This document shows, one piece after another, positions 34,551-43,419 of a DNA stretch of 64,000 nt. A program made the translations under genes and the position numbers. Under the pieces are notes generated by a model. That model ran no database searches, was not told where the DNA came from, and was given only the letters and a program-made list of their open reading frames with translations. The DNA comes from Microcaldota archaeon (GTDB lineage Archaea > Micrarchaeota > Micrarchaeia > Micrarchaeales > Micrarchaeaceae), in contig JAJZAJ010000001.1 in the NCBI GenBank assembly GCA_021799475.1, positions 124,001-188,000 of the forward strand. The letters run 5' to 3'. The first letter of the stretch is position 1; every line of letters begins with the position of its first letter.

Positions 34551-34847
34551 ATTATTCAAAACGATGAGTGTTTTCAAATATATAAGAGTTTTGGAAAGCT
34601 CGGCCTTGTTTAAAAACTCTGAGTTCTTAGACAAGAAGTCTTATGGCAGAAGCGGAACGATAGGATTGATACTGCGATAAGTTGCATCGCAGCACTGCAT
34701 AACCTTTTCAGGATGGGTTATGGGTGACTTTTGTCCCAGAATCCCTTCATCGTGCTTTGTAGTTTAATTATCAATAAAACTACAGATTTGGGAATAAAAC
34801 TACAAACCAAACCATTCAAAGCTATGAAAACCTGAATTGCTGTTGCT

Positions 34848-35027
34848 ATGGCTATTACTACAGTTAATACTATGAGCAAATTTACGGACTTGGTAAGGAG
34901 CAAGGATAAGGCAGCACAGATCAACGAGGTGCTTCTAAAGGTCTTGTGCCATAATATCTGTGTATTGATAAGTGCCATGTTTGAGTTTGGAATTGAACCT
35001 AATCTCATAAACGATGCCATCTATTAG
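34848..35027 (+). pseudogene. Transposase C-terminal fragment
   Basis: 59-residue frame: KFTDLVRSKDKAAQINEVLL then KVLCHNICVLISAMFEFGIE, the typical last helix of DDE transposases in the IS4/IS5/IS1182 broad group (NEVLxKxLCHNxxVLIxxMxExGI). The rest of the catalytic domain is missing. Too short for the ORF track; the minus-strand ORF 34718-35020 is its shadow. Confidence 0.7.
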
Positions 35028-35253
35028 GCTCAATTTCATCAAAGGTTAAGGTATAATCAGGCTTTTCCACCTTTGCATAATACTTGTTCTTTTTCAAAAA
35101 AGCAACGAAATGTTTTGCATCTGTAGCTGTTCTACCAAATTTCTTGACATATTCTTGACATAACTCTAACAACTCATCCTTCTTTAAATCAGTCTCTATA
35201 ACTTCGTAGTAATCCCTTAGCCAGATTATTTCTACTCTATATTTTCTTTTCAT
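35005..35253 (-). CDS. Hypothetical protein inside the IS relic
   Basis: 82 residues, not recognised: RKYRVEIIWLRDYYEVIETD, a helical charged middle and an aromatic end. It overlaps the transposase fragment by 23 bases tail to tail. A TATA is not obvious, but repeats ATAAAACTACAG lie just upstream. May be a passenger gene or a regulator of the element. Confidence 0.5.
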   Translation of the reverse strand: MKRKYRVEIIWLRDYYEVIETDLKKDELLELCQEYVKKFGRTATDAKHFVAFLKKNKYYAKVEKPDYTLTFDEIEPNRWHRL

Positions 35254-35382
35254 GTTAAAACTGTAAATAAAACTACAGAAACATTAATAAAACTACAGAA
35301 AATCAATTAAACTACAAAGCGCCTTCATCGGGAAGATTTAAATAATGATTTCTTATCAACATTACTGTTTTCGGTGAGCAAT

Positions 35383-35754
35383 ATGTTCAATGTAACAGGA
35401 ATACCAAGGAACCAAGTTAAAAGAGAAAATTACGGAAGAGCGCTATTGAGGAATAGCAGGAGGATGGACAATACCTCTGAAAAGAACGGAATCGAAGAGG
35501 CAGCCGCTCTTGCGTTGTGGCATGCGGCAGTTGCGGAGAAGAACTATGTAAAGAAACTGAATCTGCTCAGCGAATCATACGCTCACGCAGGCATGCAGTC
35601 AGTGCTGAAGGATCAAATAGTCAATGATTTGCAGATGCTCCTTTCAGAACATGCGGGAGACGGTAAAGTAAAGTTTGCCGCGCTCGCTAAGGCTATTGAG
35701 CATGCGGAAAATATCGTCAGAGATTATAAAGGACCAAGAATCCGGAAAGGCTAA
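35383..35754 (+). CDS. Hypothetical helical protein
   Basis: 123 residues from ATG 35383. Almost entirely helical (EEAAALALWHAAVAEKNYVK, LKDQIVNDLQMLLSEH), basic ends, no membrane helix. A TATA-like AGATTTAAATAATG sits at 35335-35348, just beyond the right end of the IS relic. It converges with the DUF192 gene with a 4-base overlap. Function unknown. Confidence 0.5.
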   Translation: MFNVTGIPRNQVKRENYGRALLRNSRRMDNTSEKNGIEEAAALALWHAAVAEKNYVKKLNLLSESYAHAGMQSVLKDQIVNDLQMLLSEHAGDGKVKFAALAKAIEHAENIVRDYKGPRIRKG

Positions 35755-36158
35755 ACGGAAACACGCTGTCCGGTATTTATTTTTATATTTTTTGCGGTAC
35801 CAGATGGCAGCTCCAGTACATATCTGGCAATTGCTGAAGGCCTGTGTGTAGTGAAATCTAACCCTCTTGCCGGTTTTGCATTGTGTTTGATGTAGACTAC
35901 CCGTTTCTGCCCATCAAGCCATATTATGTCTATTGGAAAATTCATGTTGCGCATCCATATCCCGTATTTCTGCGCGGTGCGGAAGGCAAACACCATACAC
36001 TCGTTTTTCCTGAGTTTCGCTCGGAACATGAGACCCACAGCCTGTTTTAAGGGAGTATCTGCTATGTAAGCAGTAAACCCCCTGTTATTTATCGATATTT
36101 TCCTTGTTTTAAACTTTGTCATCTTTGAAAGAAGATACATCACGCACATTTTTTCCAC
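35751..36158 (-). CDS. DUF192 family protein
   Basis: 135 residues. The DUF192 landmarks are clear: QAVGLMFRAKL, then MVFAFRTAQKYGIWMRNMNF and IDIIWLDGQKRVVYI, ending in ARYVLELPSGTAK. A small beta protein of unknown role, often exported. This copy has no clear signal peptide. The window has a second, membrane-anchored DUF192 copy at 44.7-45.2 kb. Confidence 0.88.
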   Translation of the reverse strand: MEKMCVMYLLSKMTKFKTRKISINNRGFTAYIADTPLKQAVGLMFRAKLRKNECMVFAFRTAQKYGIWMRNMNFPIDIIWLDGQKRVVYIKHNAKPARGLDFTTHRPSAIARYVLELPSGTAKNIKINTGQRVSV

Positions 36159-36225
36159 TTGTTGCCGACTGTGATTTCATCGGTCTCATCATATCGTGCC
36201 GAATTGTTAACCAAACTATAAAAAT

Positions 36226-37848
36226 CTACTTAGTTAGGGAAATGCTCTGCTCCCGCATGAACTGCTGAAGGTAGAACTTGCTTCCAGAGCCCTTTCCTCC
36301 GACGCTGCTGCCCTTCCATCCTACGAAAGTATGCAGACCGACTATCGCACCGGTAGTTGCGCTAGTCTCCCTGTTTATATAGACGGTTCCTGCCTGTATC
36401 TTGTTGATGAATTCCTTGATTTCTGCACCTTTCTTGCTGTAAAGCCCGGCAGTTAGGCCGTATTCCGTGTCGTTAGCCTGTCGGAGCGCATCGGAGAAGT
36501 CTTTGAACCCCTGCACTATCAGTATAGGGACAAACAGCTCCTTCTTGACGAGCTCGTGGTCTGACCTTACTTCTATAAGAGTAGGTTCCACGTATGCGCC
36601 GTTTAGACCCGTGTCTACCTTATTACCGCCATAGAGCACCCTTCCGGATCCCTTTGCCTTTTCCACTGCCTCGGTATAAGTCTTGAGTGCGTTCTGGCTG
36701 ATGAGCGGACCAAGGTATATGCCCTTGACAAGCGGATTCCCTATATTTAAGTTCCTCATATTGTCAACAAGTTTGCTGATGAAAAGCTCCTTTATCGATT
36801 CGTGGACATACACGCGCGATACTGCGCTGCATTTTTGCCCGCAGAAGCCGAATGCGGCGCTCGAGATGCCTGAAACCGCCAGGTCGATGTCAGATGACCT
36901 TGAAACCACGACCGGATTCTTGCCTCCCATCTCGACTATGAATTTTTTCTGCAGTCCTGCAGAGTACGCCTTGGTTATCATGCCGACCCCTACGCTCCTT
37001 GATCCGGTGAAGGCTATACCTGCCACATCCCTGCTGACCACCATCTCATCGCCAACTTCCGATCCGGGTCCGCTCACGTAGTTGAAAACTCCCTGTGGTA
37101 TTCCGGCTTCCTTGAAGCACTCGTATATCTTTAATCCGGTAAGCATCGTCATGCTGTCCGATGATGATGGCTTGAATACTACAGTGTTCCCAGTTATCAT
37201 TGCTCCTGTGCTCATCCCGACTGATATTGAAACAGGAAAATTGAACGGTGCGATGACGCCGAAAACCCCGAGCGGCTTCATGGCAATCGTTACTTTTTCT
37301 CCCTTCAATGAAGGAGCGCCTTGGAATCCAGCATCTACCTTAACCGTGCTTCTTGCTTGCGAGGTTTTTCTGGAATAACCCTTGTTGATTTCGAGTTCGT
37401 TGGCATAGTAGTGCAGGAAATCTATGGCTTCATCCACTTCGCCTATAGATTCATATCTGGACTTCCCGTTCTCGTAGCTAAGCACTGCACCTATCTCGAA
37501 TTTCTTTTTTGAGAATATTTCTGCGACCTTCCTGAATAGCGCTGCTCTTTCCGCATAATCGGTATTTTTCCAGCTGTCGAACGCCGTAGCAGCCGCATGT
37601 ATCGCCTGTCTTGCATGTTCCCGTGTCCCTTTCTGGAACAATCCGATGACCGTTCCGTCTATAGGGGACCGCTCGGTTATCAGCTCCTGCGCATATACTT
37701 CCTTCCCGTTTATGAACATGGGATGTTTGGCACCGAATGTGCGTCTCGCGTTGCTTACCGCAGCATCGAAGAGCGCATCAAACTCGCTATCTTTTCCGTG
37801 TTCTAGGAAATTCTTGTAGGTAAATTCGTTATGGAACTCTGGCTTCAT
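36226..37848 (-). CDS. Aldehyde dehydrogenase, P5C dehydrogenase type
   Basis: 540-residue NAD(P)-dependent aldehyde dehydrogenase. The catalytic Cys lies in GFCGQKCSAVSRVYVH, the general-base Glu in FIVEMGGKNPVVV, and the cofactor loop is FTGSRSVGVG. N-terminal length and the sequence PMFINGKEVYAQELITERSP match 1-pyrroline-5-carboxylate dehydrogenases (proline to glutamate). Another semialdehyde is possible. No proline dehydrogenase is seen. Divergent from the SUF operon. Confidence 0.85.
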   Translation of the reverse strand: MKPEFHNEFTYKNFLEHGKDSEFDALFDAAVSNARRTFGAKHPMFINGKEVYAQELITERSPIDGTVIGLFQKGTREHARQAIHAAATAFDSWKNTDYAERAALFRKVAEIFSKKKFEIGAVLSYENGKSRYESIGEVDEAIDFLHYYANELEINKGYSRKTSQARSTVKVDAGFQGAPSLKGEKVTIAMKPLGVFGVIAPFNFPVSISVGMSTGAMITGNTVVFKPSSSDSMTMLTGLKIYECFKEAGIPQGVFNYVSGPGSEVGDEMVVSRDVAGIAFTGSRSVGVGMITKAYSAGLQKKFIVEMGGKNPVVVSRSSDIDLAVSGISSAAFGFCGQKCSAVSRVYVHESIKELFISKLVDNMRNLNIGNPLVKGIYLGPLISQNALKTYTEAVEKAKGSGRVLYGGNKVDTGLNGAYVEPTLIEVRSDHELVKKELFVPILIVQGFKDFSDALRQANDTEYGLTAGLYSKKGAEIKEFINKIQAGTVYINRETSATTGAIVGLHTFVGWKGSSVGGKGSGSKFYLQQFMREQSISLTK

Positions 37849-38155
37849 GATTTTTCACTTTAAAACTAGTCGTAGATGGATAAACACAGATTAAATTATT
37901 AAGTACTATTGTCTGGAGTCTAGAATATTTACTTCCATTCTGATCCGGCATTATTCTGCGGTTCGTTCTCATCCCACCCATAAAGAGCGTGGTTTTCCCG
38001 CTCATGTTGATAAATATAGAAGATTGATGCGTTTGCCATGATACAACTCTTCGGTGCATCTGACGTATTTGGAAGCTAACTTCTCTGGTACGCATACGTT
38101 GTTTTAAATATCTAGACCTGTTAGTATAACTCAGTTATAATCTTAGTGTGGAAAA
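37849..38155. promoter_or_regulatory. 307-bp divergent gap between aldh and sufB
   Basis: No gene seen; the minus ORF 37829-38095 is a chance frame. For sufB, GTTTTAAATATCTAG at about 38100-38114 and AGTTATAATC at 38133-38142 are TATA-like. For the dehydrogenase, the minus strand has an AT-rich AATTTAATCTGTG-like stretch around 37885-37900. Palindromic operator not identified. Confidence 0.4.
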
Positions 38156-39577
38156 ATGGCCGATGACAACCTGAAGGCAATATTTGAGCAGCAGAGTAGC
38201 GAGTACAAGGAGCTGTACGGATTCAAAGGCAATGATACATATGCCCATAGAAGTGAGAAGGGGCTCTCTGAGAAAGTAGTGAGAGAGATATCGGAGCTCA
38301 AGGGCGAACCAGAATGGATGTTGGAAAAGAGACTTACTGGTTATAAGGTGTTTATGAGCAAGCCAACGCCTAAATGGGGGGCAGATTTAAGCAGGATAAA
38401 TTTTGACGATATTTATTATTATATAAAACCCGGTGGGAAAAAGACAGATGTGTGGGAGCAGGTGCCGGACGAGATCAAAAAAACATTTGATAAGCTCGGT
38501 ATCCCTGAGGCAGAGAGAAAATTCTTCGCGGGCGCGGAGGCGCAATATGATTCGGAGGTAGTCTACCACCATGTGAAGGAAGATCTGGAGAAGCAAGGGG
38601 TAATATTTACCGATACAGATACGGCGCTCAAGAAATATCCTGAACTGATGAAAAAATACTTTGGCACGGTTATACCGCCTACGGATAACAAGTTTGCGGC
38701 GCTTAACACCGCATGCTGGTCAGGAGGCAGCGTTATCTACGTGCCGAAAGGCATCAAAGTCGCGATGCCGCTGCAGGCATATTTCAGGATAAATGCCGAG
38801 AAAGCGGGGCAGTTTGAAAGAACGCTCATCATAGCAGATGAAGGCGCTGACGTATGTTATCTTGAAGGCTGCACCGCAGCTATTTACAGCGCATCCGCTC
38901 TGCATTCTGCTGTTGTAGAGCTTATAGCAATGAAGAACGCCCATATCAGATATGTGACAATCCAGAACTGGTCGAAGAACGTATATAATCTCGTGACACA
39001 GAGGGCATTTGCTTACGAGAATGCGCATGTGGAATGGATCGATTGCAATATCGGCAGCATGATAAACGAAAAGTACCCTAGCGTGTACCTGAAAGGCGAA
39101 GGTTCTAAAGGAGAGGTCCTTTCCATAGCTGTCGCAGGTGAAGGACAGGTGCAGGATTCGGGCGGTAAGATTCTGCACCTTGCGCCGAATACGTCCTCAA
39201 AGATAATCTCCAAGAGCGTTTCTAAGGGGACGGGAGTCGCATCATACAGAGGTCTGCTTTATATAGGCAGGGATGCGGCGAATGTTAAAAGTTCTGTCCG
39301 GTGCGATGCCCTATTATTGGATGAGACATCCAAGACCAACACCTACCCGTATATGGAGGTGTACCGCGATGACGCAAGCATAAGCCATGAGGCGACGGTT
39401 GGCAAGATAGGAGAGGAGCAGCTCTTCTACCTGATGTCAAGGGGGATGAGCGAGGACGATGCGGTAGCCACAATCATACTTGGCTTCGTGGAGCCGCTCG
39501 TAAAAGTATTGCCTCTCGAATATTCTCTCGAGCTGAAGAGGCTCATCAAGCTCGATACCTCGAATTCGGTAGGTTGA
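38156..39577 (+). CDS. sufB: Fe-S assembly scaffold SufB
   Basis: 473-residue subunit of the SufBCD scaffold that builds Fe-S clusters. It has the SufB N-terminal block (SELKGEPEWMLEKRLTGYKV), the FTDTDTALKKYPELMKKYFG block and the long right-handed beta-helix core ending with LFYLMSRGMSEDDAVATIIL. A conserved late Cys sits in SVRCDALLLDE. First gene of the suf operon; its stop abuts the sufD ATG (TGAATG). Confidence 0.97.
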   Translation: MADDNLKAIFEQQSSEYKELYGFKGNDTYAHRSEKGLSEKVVREISELKGEPEWMLEKRLTGYKVFMSKPTPKWGADLSRINFDDIYYYIKPGGKKTDVWEQVPDEIKKTFDKLGIPEAERKFFAGAEAQYDSEVVYHHVKEDLEKQGVIFTDTDTALKKYPELMKKYFGTVIPPTDNKFAALNTACWSGGSVIYVPKGIKVAMPLQAYFRINAEKAGQFERTLIIADEGADVCYLEGCTAAIYSASALHSAVVELIAMKNAHIRYVTIQNWSKNVYNLVTQRAFAYENAHVEWIDCNIGSMINEKYPSVYLKGEGSKGEVLSIAVAGEGQVQDSGGKILHLAPNTSSKIISKSVSKGTGVASYRGLLYIGRDAANVKSSVRCDALLLDETSKTNTYPYMEVYRDDASISHEATVGKIGEEQLFYLMSRGMSEDDAVATIILGFVEPLVKVLPLEYSLELKRLIKLDTSNSVG

Positions 39578-40882
39578 ATGGAGTATTATAAATCGTTTGT
39601 TGCTGAAGCGAAGGAGCTTTCGGCGAAGCTGCCTGAAGAGCAGAATGAGCTCTACAAGCGCTACATAGTGACGCTGCCGTTATCGGATTTCGCCGCAGCG
39701 CTCGACACGAGTTTGGAGGATCCCGAAGAGGAAAGAGCGCTTGTTGCGTACACTGAAAGAATACATAAGAGCTTCGGTGTCAGGTTTGATCTTATCTTCG
39801 GCAGCACAAAGGCGATATCTACCGGCAGTAGCTTCATCAAGGTAATAGATGTAGGCAGGCTAACTGACGACTTCTTCTCCAGGAAAATGCACAGGAGCGA
39901 TGAGGATAAGATAATAGCGTTCATCCACGCGTGTTCCAGGAAGATAGTCCTTATTGATATACCAGAAGGCCAAAAGGCCAGCCTTAATGTGCTTTTCGCG
40001 AACGGAAAGCTTCCGCTTTCAGCACAGGTCGCAGTGAAAACAGGTAAGGATTCGCAGCTTTCGCTCTTCGAATGGTGCGGTACTGTGGAAAGCATAACAG
40101 CGTCATCGTTCTCCGGGATAATCCATGAATTTGACATAGGGAAGCATTCGAGCGCCGAGGTGAATATAGTAAGGAATGAGGATTCGAAGAGTTGCGTATC
40201 CGGATTCACAAAAGGCGTAGTAAAGGATGGAGGAAAACTCCTTGTTAATTATGTGTATAATGGCGGAGCATGTTCCCGGGTCAAGAACGAGTTTGATGCG
40301 GAGGGTTATGGAGCACAGGCAGTAGTGACTGAGATGATAATAGGCTCTGCAGAGCAGAAGTTCGACATTGGGACGGTGGTAGTAAATTCATCGGGAGACA
40401 CGATAACCGACCTAGAATCGAAGGCAGCGCTGATGGAGCGTTCGATGTGCTTGCTGAAAGGTTTTGCGGATATACGGGAAACCGCACCGGGAGCGAAGTC
40501 TTTCGTGAACGAGCGTGGCATAGTGCTCGACAAAGGAGCGCATATTGATTCTATTCCAGGGATGTCGATAAACAATAGAAATGTCAAGGCTAGCCATTCG
40601 TCCGCAACGGCTCCTGTTGATGAGGACTCCCTTTTTTACCTGATGTCAAGAGGCACCAGCGAAAGGGATGCGAAGGAACTGCTCATTGCCGGATTCTTTG
40701 CAGGCAGCATTTCCAAGATATCGGCTCCGTTTGTGAAAGAGATAGTATCTTCGCTCGTACAGGAGAAAATCAAGAACAGGGGATTCGGGATCATTCCGGA
40801 AGCGCGGACGTCGAATATATGGGGCGTGAGCGATAGCAGGCATATGATGTTCAGGGAAAATTATAAGATGCAGAGCGATTGA
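39578..40882 (+). CDS. sufD: Fe-S assembly protein SufD
   Basis: 434-residue partner of SufB, with the same beta-helix and SufBD C-terminal block (SLFYLMSRGTSERDAKELLI AGF-type; conserved His in VKASHSSATAPVDE). The N-terminal half is divergent, as usual for SufD. Immediately follows sufB and precedes the HTH regulator by one base, so the genes are cotranscribed. Confidence 0.93.
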   Translation: MEYYKSFVAEAKELSAKLPEEQNELYKRYIVTLPLSDFAAALDTSLEDPEEERALVAYTERIHKSFGVRFDLIFGSTKAISTGSSFIKVIDVGRLTDDFFSRKMHRSDEDKIIAFIHACSRKIVLIDIPEGQKASLNVLFANGKLPLSAQVAVKTGKDSQLSLFEWCGTVESITASSFSGIIHEFDIGKHSSAEVNIVRNEDSKSCVSGFTKGVVKDGGKLLVNYVYNGGACSRVKNEFDAEGYGAQAVVTEMIIGSAEQKFDIGTVVVNSSGDTITDLESKAALMERSMCLLKGFADIRETAPGAKSFVNERGIVLDKGAHIDSIPGMSINNRNVKASHSSATAPVDEDSLFYLMSRGTSERDAKELLIAGFFAGSISKISAPFVKEIVSSLVQEKIKNRGFGIIPEARTSNIWGVSDSRHMMFRENYKMQSD

Positions 40883-40883
40883 A

Positions 40884-41198
40884 ATGAGCGAGTACGAACA
40901 CATGGTGAAAGAGTTCATGCCTGCGCTGAGGGCGAAGTCTGCAAAGCTCATGGATAACAGGGGGCTGAGCCAGAAGGAGATCGCGCATGCGCTCAACATG
41001 ACACAGGCGGCTATAAGCAAGTACCTGTCAGGTAAATATTCCCATGAAGTAAAGATAGTAGAGAAAACGCTCGACAGCCACGAGGTTGGGGGTTTCGTGG
41101 AGCGGCTCGGGGAGCATGATGCGTATGGTGCGCAGCGCCACGTATGCAGGATGTGTGCACGCAACCTGTCGTTCAGATGCAGGCTTATGATCAAGTAG
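40884..41198 (+). CDS. HTH regulator with clustered cysteines in suf operon
   Basis: 104-residue predicted transcription factor of the COG2522-like archaeal type. The helix-turn-helix is GLSQKEIAHALNMTQAAISK (about 33-52). The C-terminus carries three cysteines, CRMCARNLSFRC (about 87-98), a plausible metal or Fe-S site. Lying between sufD and sufC, with a 1-base gap before and 7 bases after, it is the obvious candidate for sensing Fe-S status and controlling this operon. The sensing role is inferred. Confidence 0.8.
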   Translation: MSEYEHMVKEFMPALRAKSAKLMDNRGLSQKEIAHALNMTQAAISKYLSGKYSHEVKIVEKTLDSHEVGGFVERLGEHDAYGAQRHVCRMCARNLSFRCRLMIK

Positions 41199-41205
41199 TG
41201 ATGCA

Positions 41206-41964
41206 ATGGATAAAGACACAGTATTGGAAATCCGGGACCTTCATGTATCAACCGCAGAGGGCAAAGAGATAGTGAAAGGAGTTAACCTTACGGTAAGGCA
41301 GGGAGAGTTTCATGTGATAATGGGGCCGAATGGCTCAGGCAAGACCACGTTTGCGAAGGCAGTTATGGGATACCCGTCGCTTAAGGTGACGAAGGGAGAC
41401 ATACTTATCGATGGAAAGAGCATACTTGGCTTGAAGGCAAACGAACGGGCGAAGCTCGGCATTTTCCTCCAGTTCCAAAATCCCGTTGAGATAGAAGGAG
41501 TGGGTTTTGTGAATTTCGCGCGGTCTGCCAGAGAGTCCGCAACCGACAGCGCCATTGATATGAAGCAGTTCATGAGCGAGATAAGGAGCTATACCGAGAA
41601 GCTTGGCATAACCAATGGGATAATAGGAAGATCGCTGAACCACGGATTTTCGGGAGGTGAAAAGAAGAAGGCCGAAGTGCTGCAGATGGCCCTGATGAAA
41701 CCAAAGATAGCAATGATGGACGAGCCTGATTCCGGTCTTGACATCGATGCGATAAAGGTAGTGGCTAAGAACGTGAATGAGATAGCTGAGAGCAACAGGA
41801 CCGGTCTTCTCGTCATAACGCATTACAGCAGGATCCTTTCATATATGAAGCCGCAGCATGTGCACATAATGGCCGATGGAAAAATAATCGCGGAGGGAGG
41901 GAAGGAACTTATAGATAAGCTTGAGAAGGAAGGATATGACTCCTTCCTGAACGGAGCAGAGTAA
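41206..41964 (+). CDS. sufC: SufC ATPase
   Basis: 252-residue ABC-type ATPase that powers SufBCD. Walker A GPNGSGKTT, Q-loop FLQFQNPVE, signature GFSGGEKKKAE, Walker B AMMDEPDSGLD and the H-loop VITHYSR are all present. The NPVEIEGV stretch is characteristic of SufC. Cotranscribed with sufS, 4 bases apart. Confidence 0.97.
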   Translation: MDKDTVLEIRDLHVSTAEGKEIVKGVNLTVRQGEFHVIMGPNGSGKTTFAKAVMGYPSLKVTKGDILIDGKSILGLKANERAKLGIFLQFQNPVEIEGVGFVNFARSARESATDSAIDMKQFMSEIRSYTEKLGITNGIIGRSLNHGFSGGEKKKAEVLQMALMKPKIAMMDEPDSGLDIDAIKVVAKNVNEIAESNRTGLLVITHYSRILSYMKPQHVHIMADGKIIAEGGKELIDKLEKEGYDSFLNGAE

Positions 41965-41968
41965 TTGC

Positions 41969-43207
41969 ATGCCGATTGATGTTGATTCTGTAAGGGAGGA
42001 CTTTCCGATACTGTCAATAAAGAACGATGGAAAGCCGCTTGTTTATCTCGATAGCGCTGCAACATCGCAGAAGCCCAAAAAAGTCATCAATGCAGTGACA
42101 AGGTTATACAGGAAGTATAATGCAAACATACACAGGGGAGTGTATCGCATATCGGAGCTTGCCACCGGGGAATATGAGAATAGCAAGAAATCCGTAGCGA
42201 AGTTCGTTAACGCCGCTGGGATGGAAGAGATCGTATATACCAGAAATGCGACCGAGGCGATAAATATTGCCGCACTCTCGTGGGGAGAGCAGAACATAGC
42301 ACGGGGGGACAGGATACTGATAACTGAGATGGAACATCACAGCAACATAATACCATGGCAGATGCTGGCAGCCAGGAAGGGAGCATATCTCGACTATGTG
42401 AAGATTGACAGGGATTCCTATACTCTCGATTATGCGAGCCTGGAGGAAGGGCTTGCGAAGTCGCCGAAATTGGTTTCTGTGACCCATGCATCGAATGTTC
42501 TTGGGACAATAAATGATGTAAAGAGCATCGCGAGAAAAGCTCATGAGGCAGGCGCAAAAATGCTGCTCGATGCTGCGCAGTCGGTCCCGCATATGCCTGT
42601 TGATTTCCGTGACATTGACACTGACTTCGCCGCATTTTCAGGGCACAAGATGCTTGCTCCATCCGGCATAGGCGTCCTTTATGCGAAGCGCGGTCTGCTA
42701 GATCAGATGCAGCCCGTGCTCGGTGGAGGGGATATGATAAAGACGGTCGATTACCAGGAATTTTCCTCTAATGACCTGCCTTGGAAATTCGAGGCGGGAA
42801 CGCCGAATATAGAGGGGGCGATAGGGCTCGGAGCTGCAGTCAAATACCTCAAGAAACTCGGGATGGAAAATGTCAGGGAACATGAAAAGGCGCTTACGCG
42901 TTATGCTCTAGACAAACTGTCAGGCATCAAAAACGTATCGGTCTTTGGGCCGGAAGACGTGGAGATGCGCGCAGGCGTTGTGCCGTTTGAGATTGACGGG
43001 GTGCATGCGCACGACATAGCGACGATATTTGACAGCGAAGGAGTGGCGATAAGAGCAGGGCATCATTGCGCTATGCCTCTGGTGACGCAGGTGCTGAAGA
43101 GGACCTCGCTTTCAAGGATGAGCTTTTATGTCTACAACAAAGAAGAGGAGGTGGACAAAGCTGTTGGAGCGGTAACGAAAGTTAAAAATAAGTTTATGAT
43201 AGAGTGA
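41969..43207 (+). CDS. sufS: Cysteine desulfurase SufS
   Basis: 412-residue PLP enzyme that takes sulfur from cysteine for Fe-S assembly. PLP lysine in FSGHKMLAPSGIG; catalytic Cys in AGHHCAMPLV, the SufS-type short loop. N-terminal landmark YLDSAATSQKPKKVI. Fifth gene of the suf operon. Confidence 0.96.
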   Translation: MPIDVDSVREDFPILSIKNDGKPLVYLDSAATSQKPKKVINAVTRLYRKYNANIHRGVYRISELATGEYENSKKSVAKFVNAAGMEEIVYTRNATEAINIAALSWGEQNIARGDRILITEMEHHSNIIPWQMLAARKGAYLDYVKIDRDSYTLDYASLEEGLAKSPKLVSVTHASNVLGTINDVKSIARKAHEAGAKMLLDAAQSVPHMPVDFRDIDTDFAAFSGHKMLAPSGIGVLYAKRGLLDQMQPVLGGGDMIKTVDYQEFSSNDLPWKFEAGTPNIEGAIGLGAAVKYLKKLGMENVREHEKALTRYALDKLSGIKNVSVFGPEDVEMRAGVVPFEIDGVHAHDIATIFDSEGVAIRAGHHCAMPLVTQVLKRTSLSRMSFYVYNKEEEVDKAVGAVTKVKNKFMIE

Positions 43208-43220
43208 GTATGGTGGCTTT

Positions 43221-43391
43221 ATGAAAGATGCGCAAAAGTCCCCGGAATACATAATTGGATATCCATCCAATTTCCTGATGTTTGCTGCATATGCGAGTAG
43301 TGAAATCATAGCAAACAAGCCGCCTCGTTCGGGATTGAATAGATTTACGGTTGAACAGCCTGCAGATGCTATAATCAGGCACGGACTTTGA
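43221..43391 (+). CDS. 56-aa ORF between sufS and sufU
   Basis: Too short for the ORF track. Reads MKDAQKSPEYIIGYPSNFLM, a helical middle and NRFTVEQPADAIIRHGL. No cysteines, so not a SufA- or SufE-like sulfur carrier by motif. It begins 13 bases after sufS and ends 28 bases before sufU, in operon spacing. Not recognised; may be a real small Suf-associated protein. Confidence 0.5.
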   Translation: MKDAQKSPEYIIGYPSNFLMFAAYASSEIIANKPPRSGLNRFTVEQPADAIIRHGL

Positions 43392-43419
43392 TTCTTTCAT
43401 TAATATAAACACTGATTTC

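Larger units (their letters stand above)
34744..35330. mobile_element. 567-bp insertion-sequence relic with TIRs
   Basis: Outer 9-bp direct repeats CCTTCATCG (34744-34752, 35322-35330) look like a target-site duplication. Inside them 16-bp inverted repeats GCTTTGTAGTTTAATT (34754-34769) and its complement (35305-35320) mark the ends. Both ends also carry repeats of AATAAAACTACA (two left, two right). Inside are only the tail of a transposase on the plus strand and an 82-aa ORF on the minus strand. The transposase body is gone. Confidence 0.72.

Noticed and set aside
34718-35020. 100-aa minus-strand membrane-like ORF
   Set aside because: Antisense to the transposase C-terminal fragment, whose family signal is much stronger.
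35265-35320. Repeated ATAAAACTACAG units as a possible CRISPR array
   Set aside because: Too few and too short, with irregular spacing; they belong to the ends of the IS relic.
37829-38095. 88-aa minus-strand ORF upstream of the aldehyde dehydrogenase
   Set aside because: Covers the divergent promoter region and has no protein-like features.
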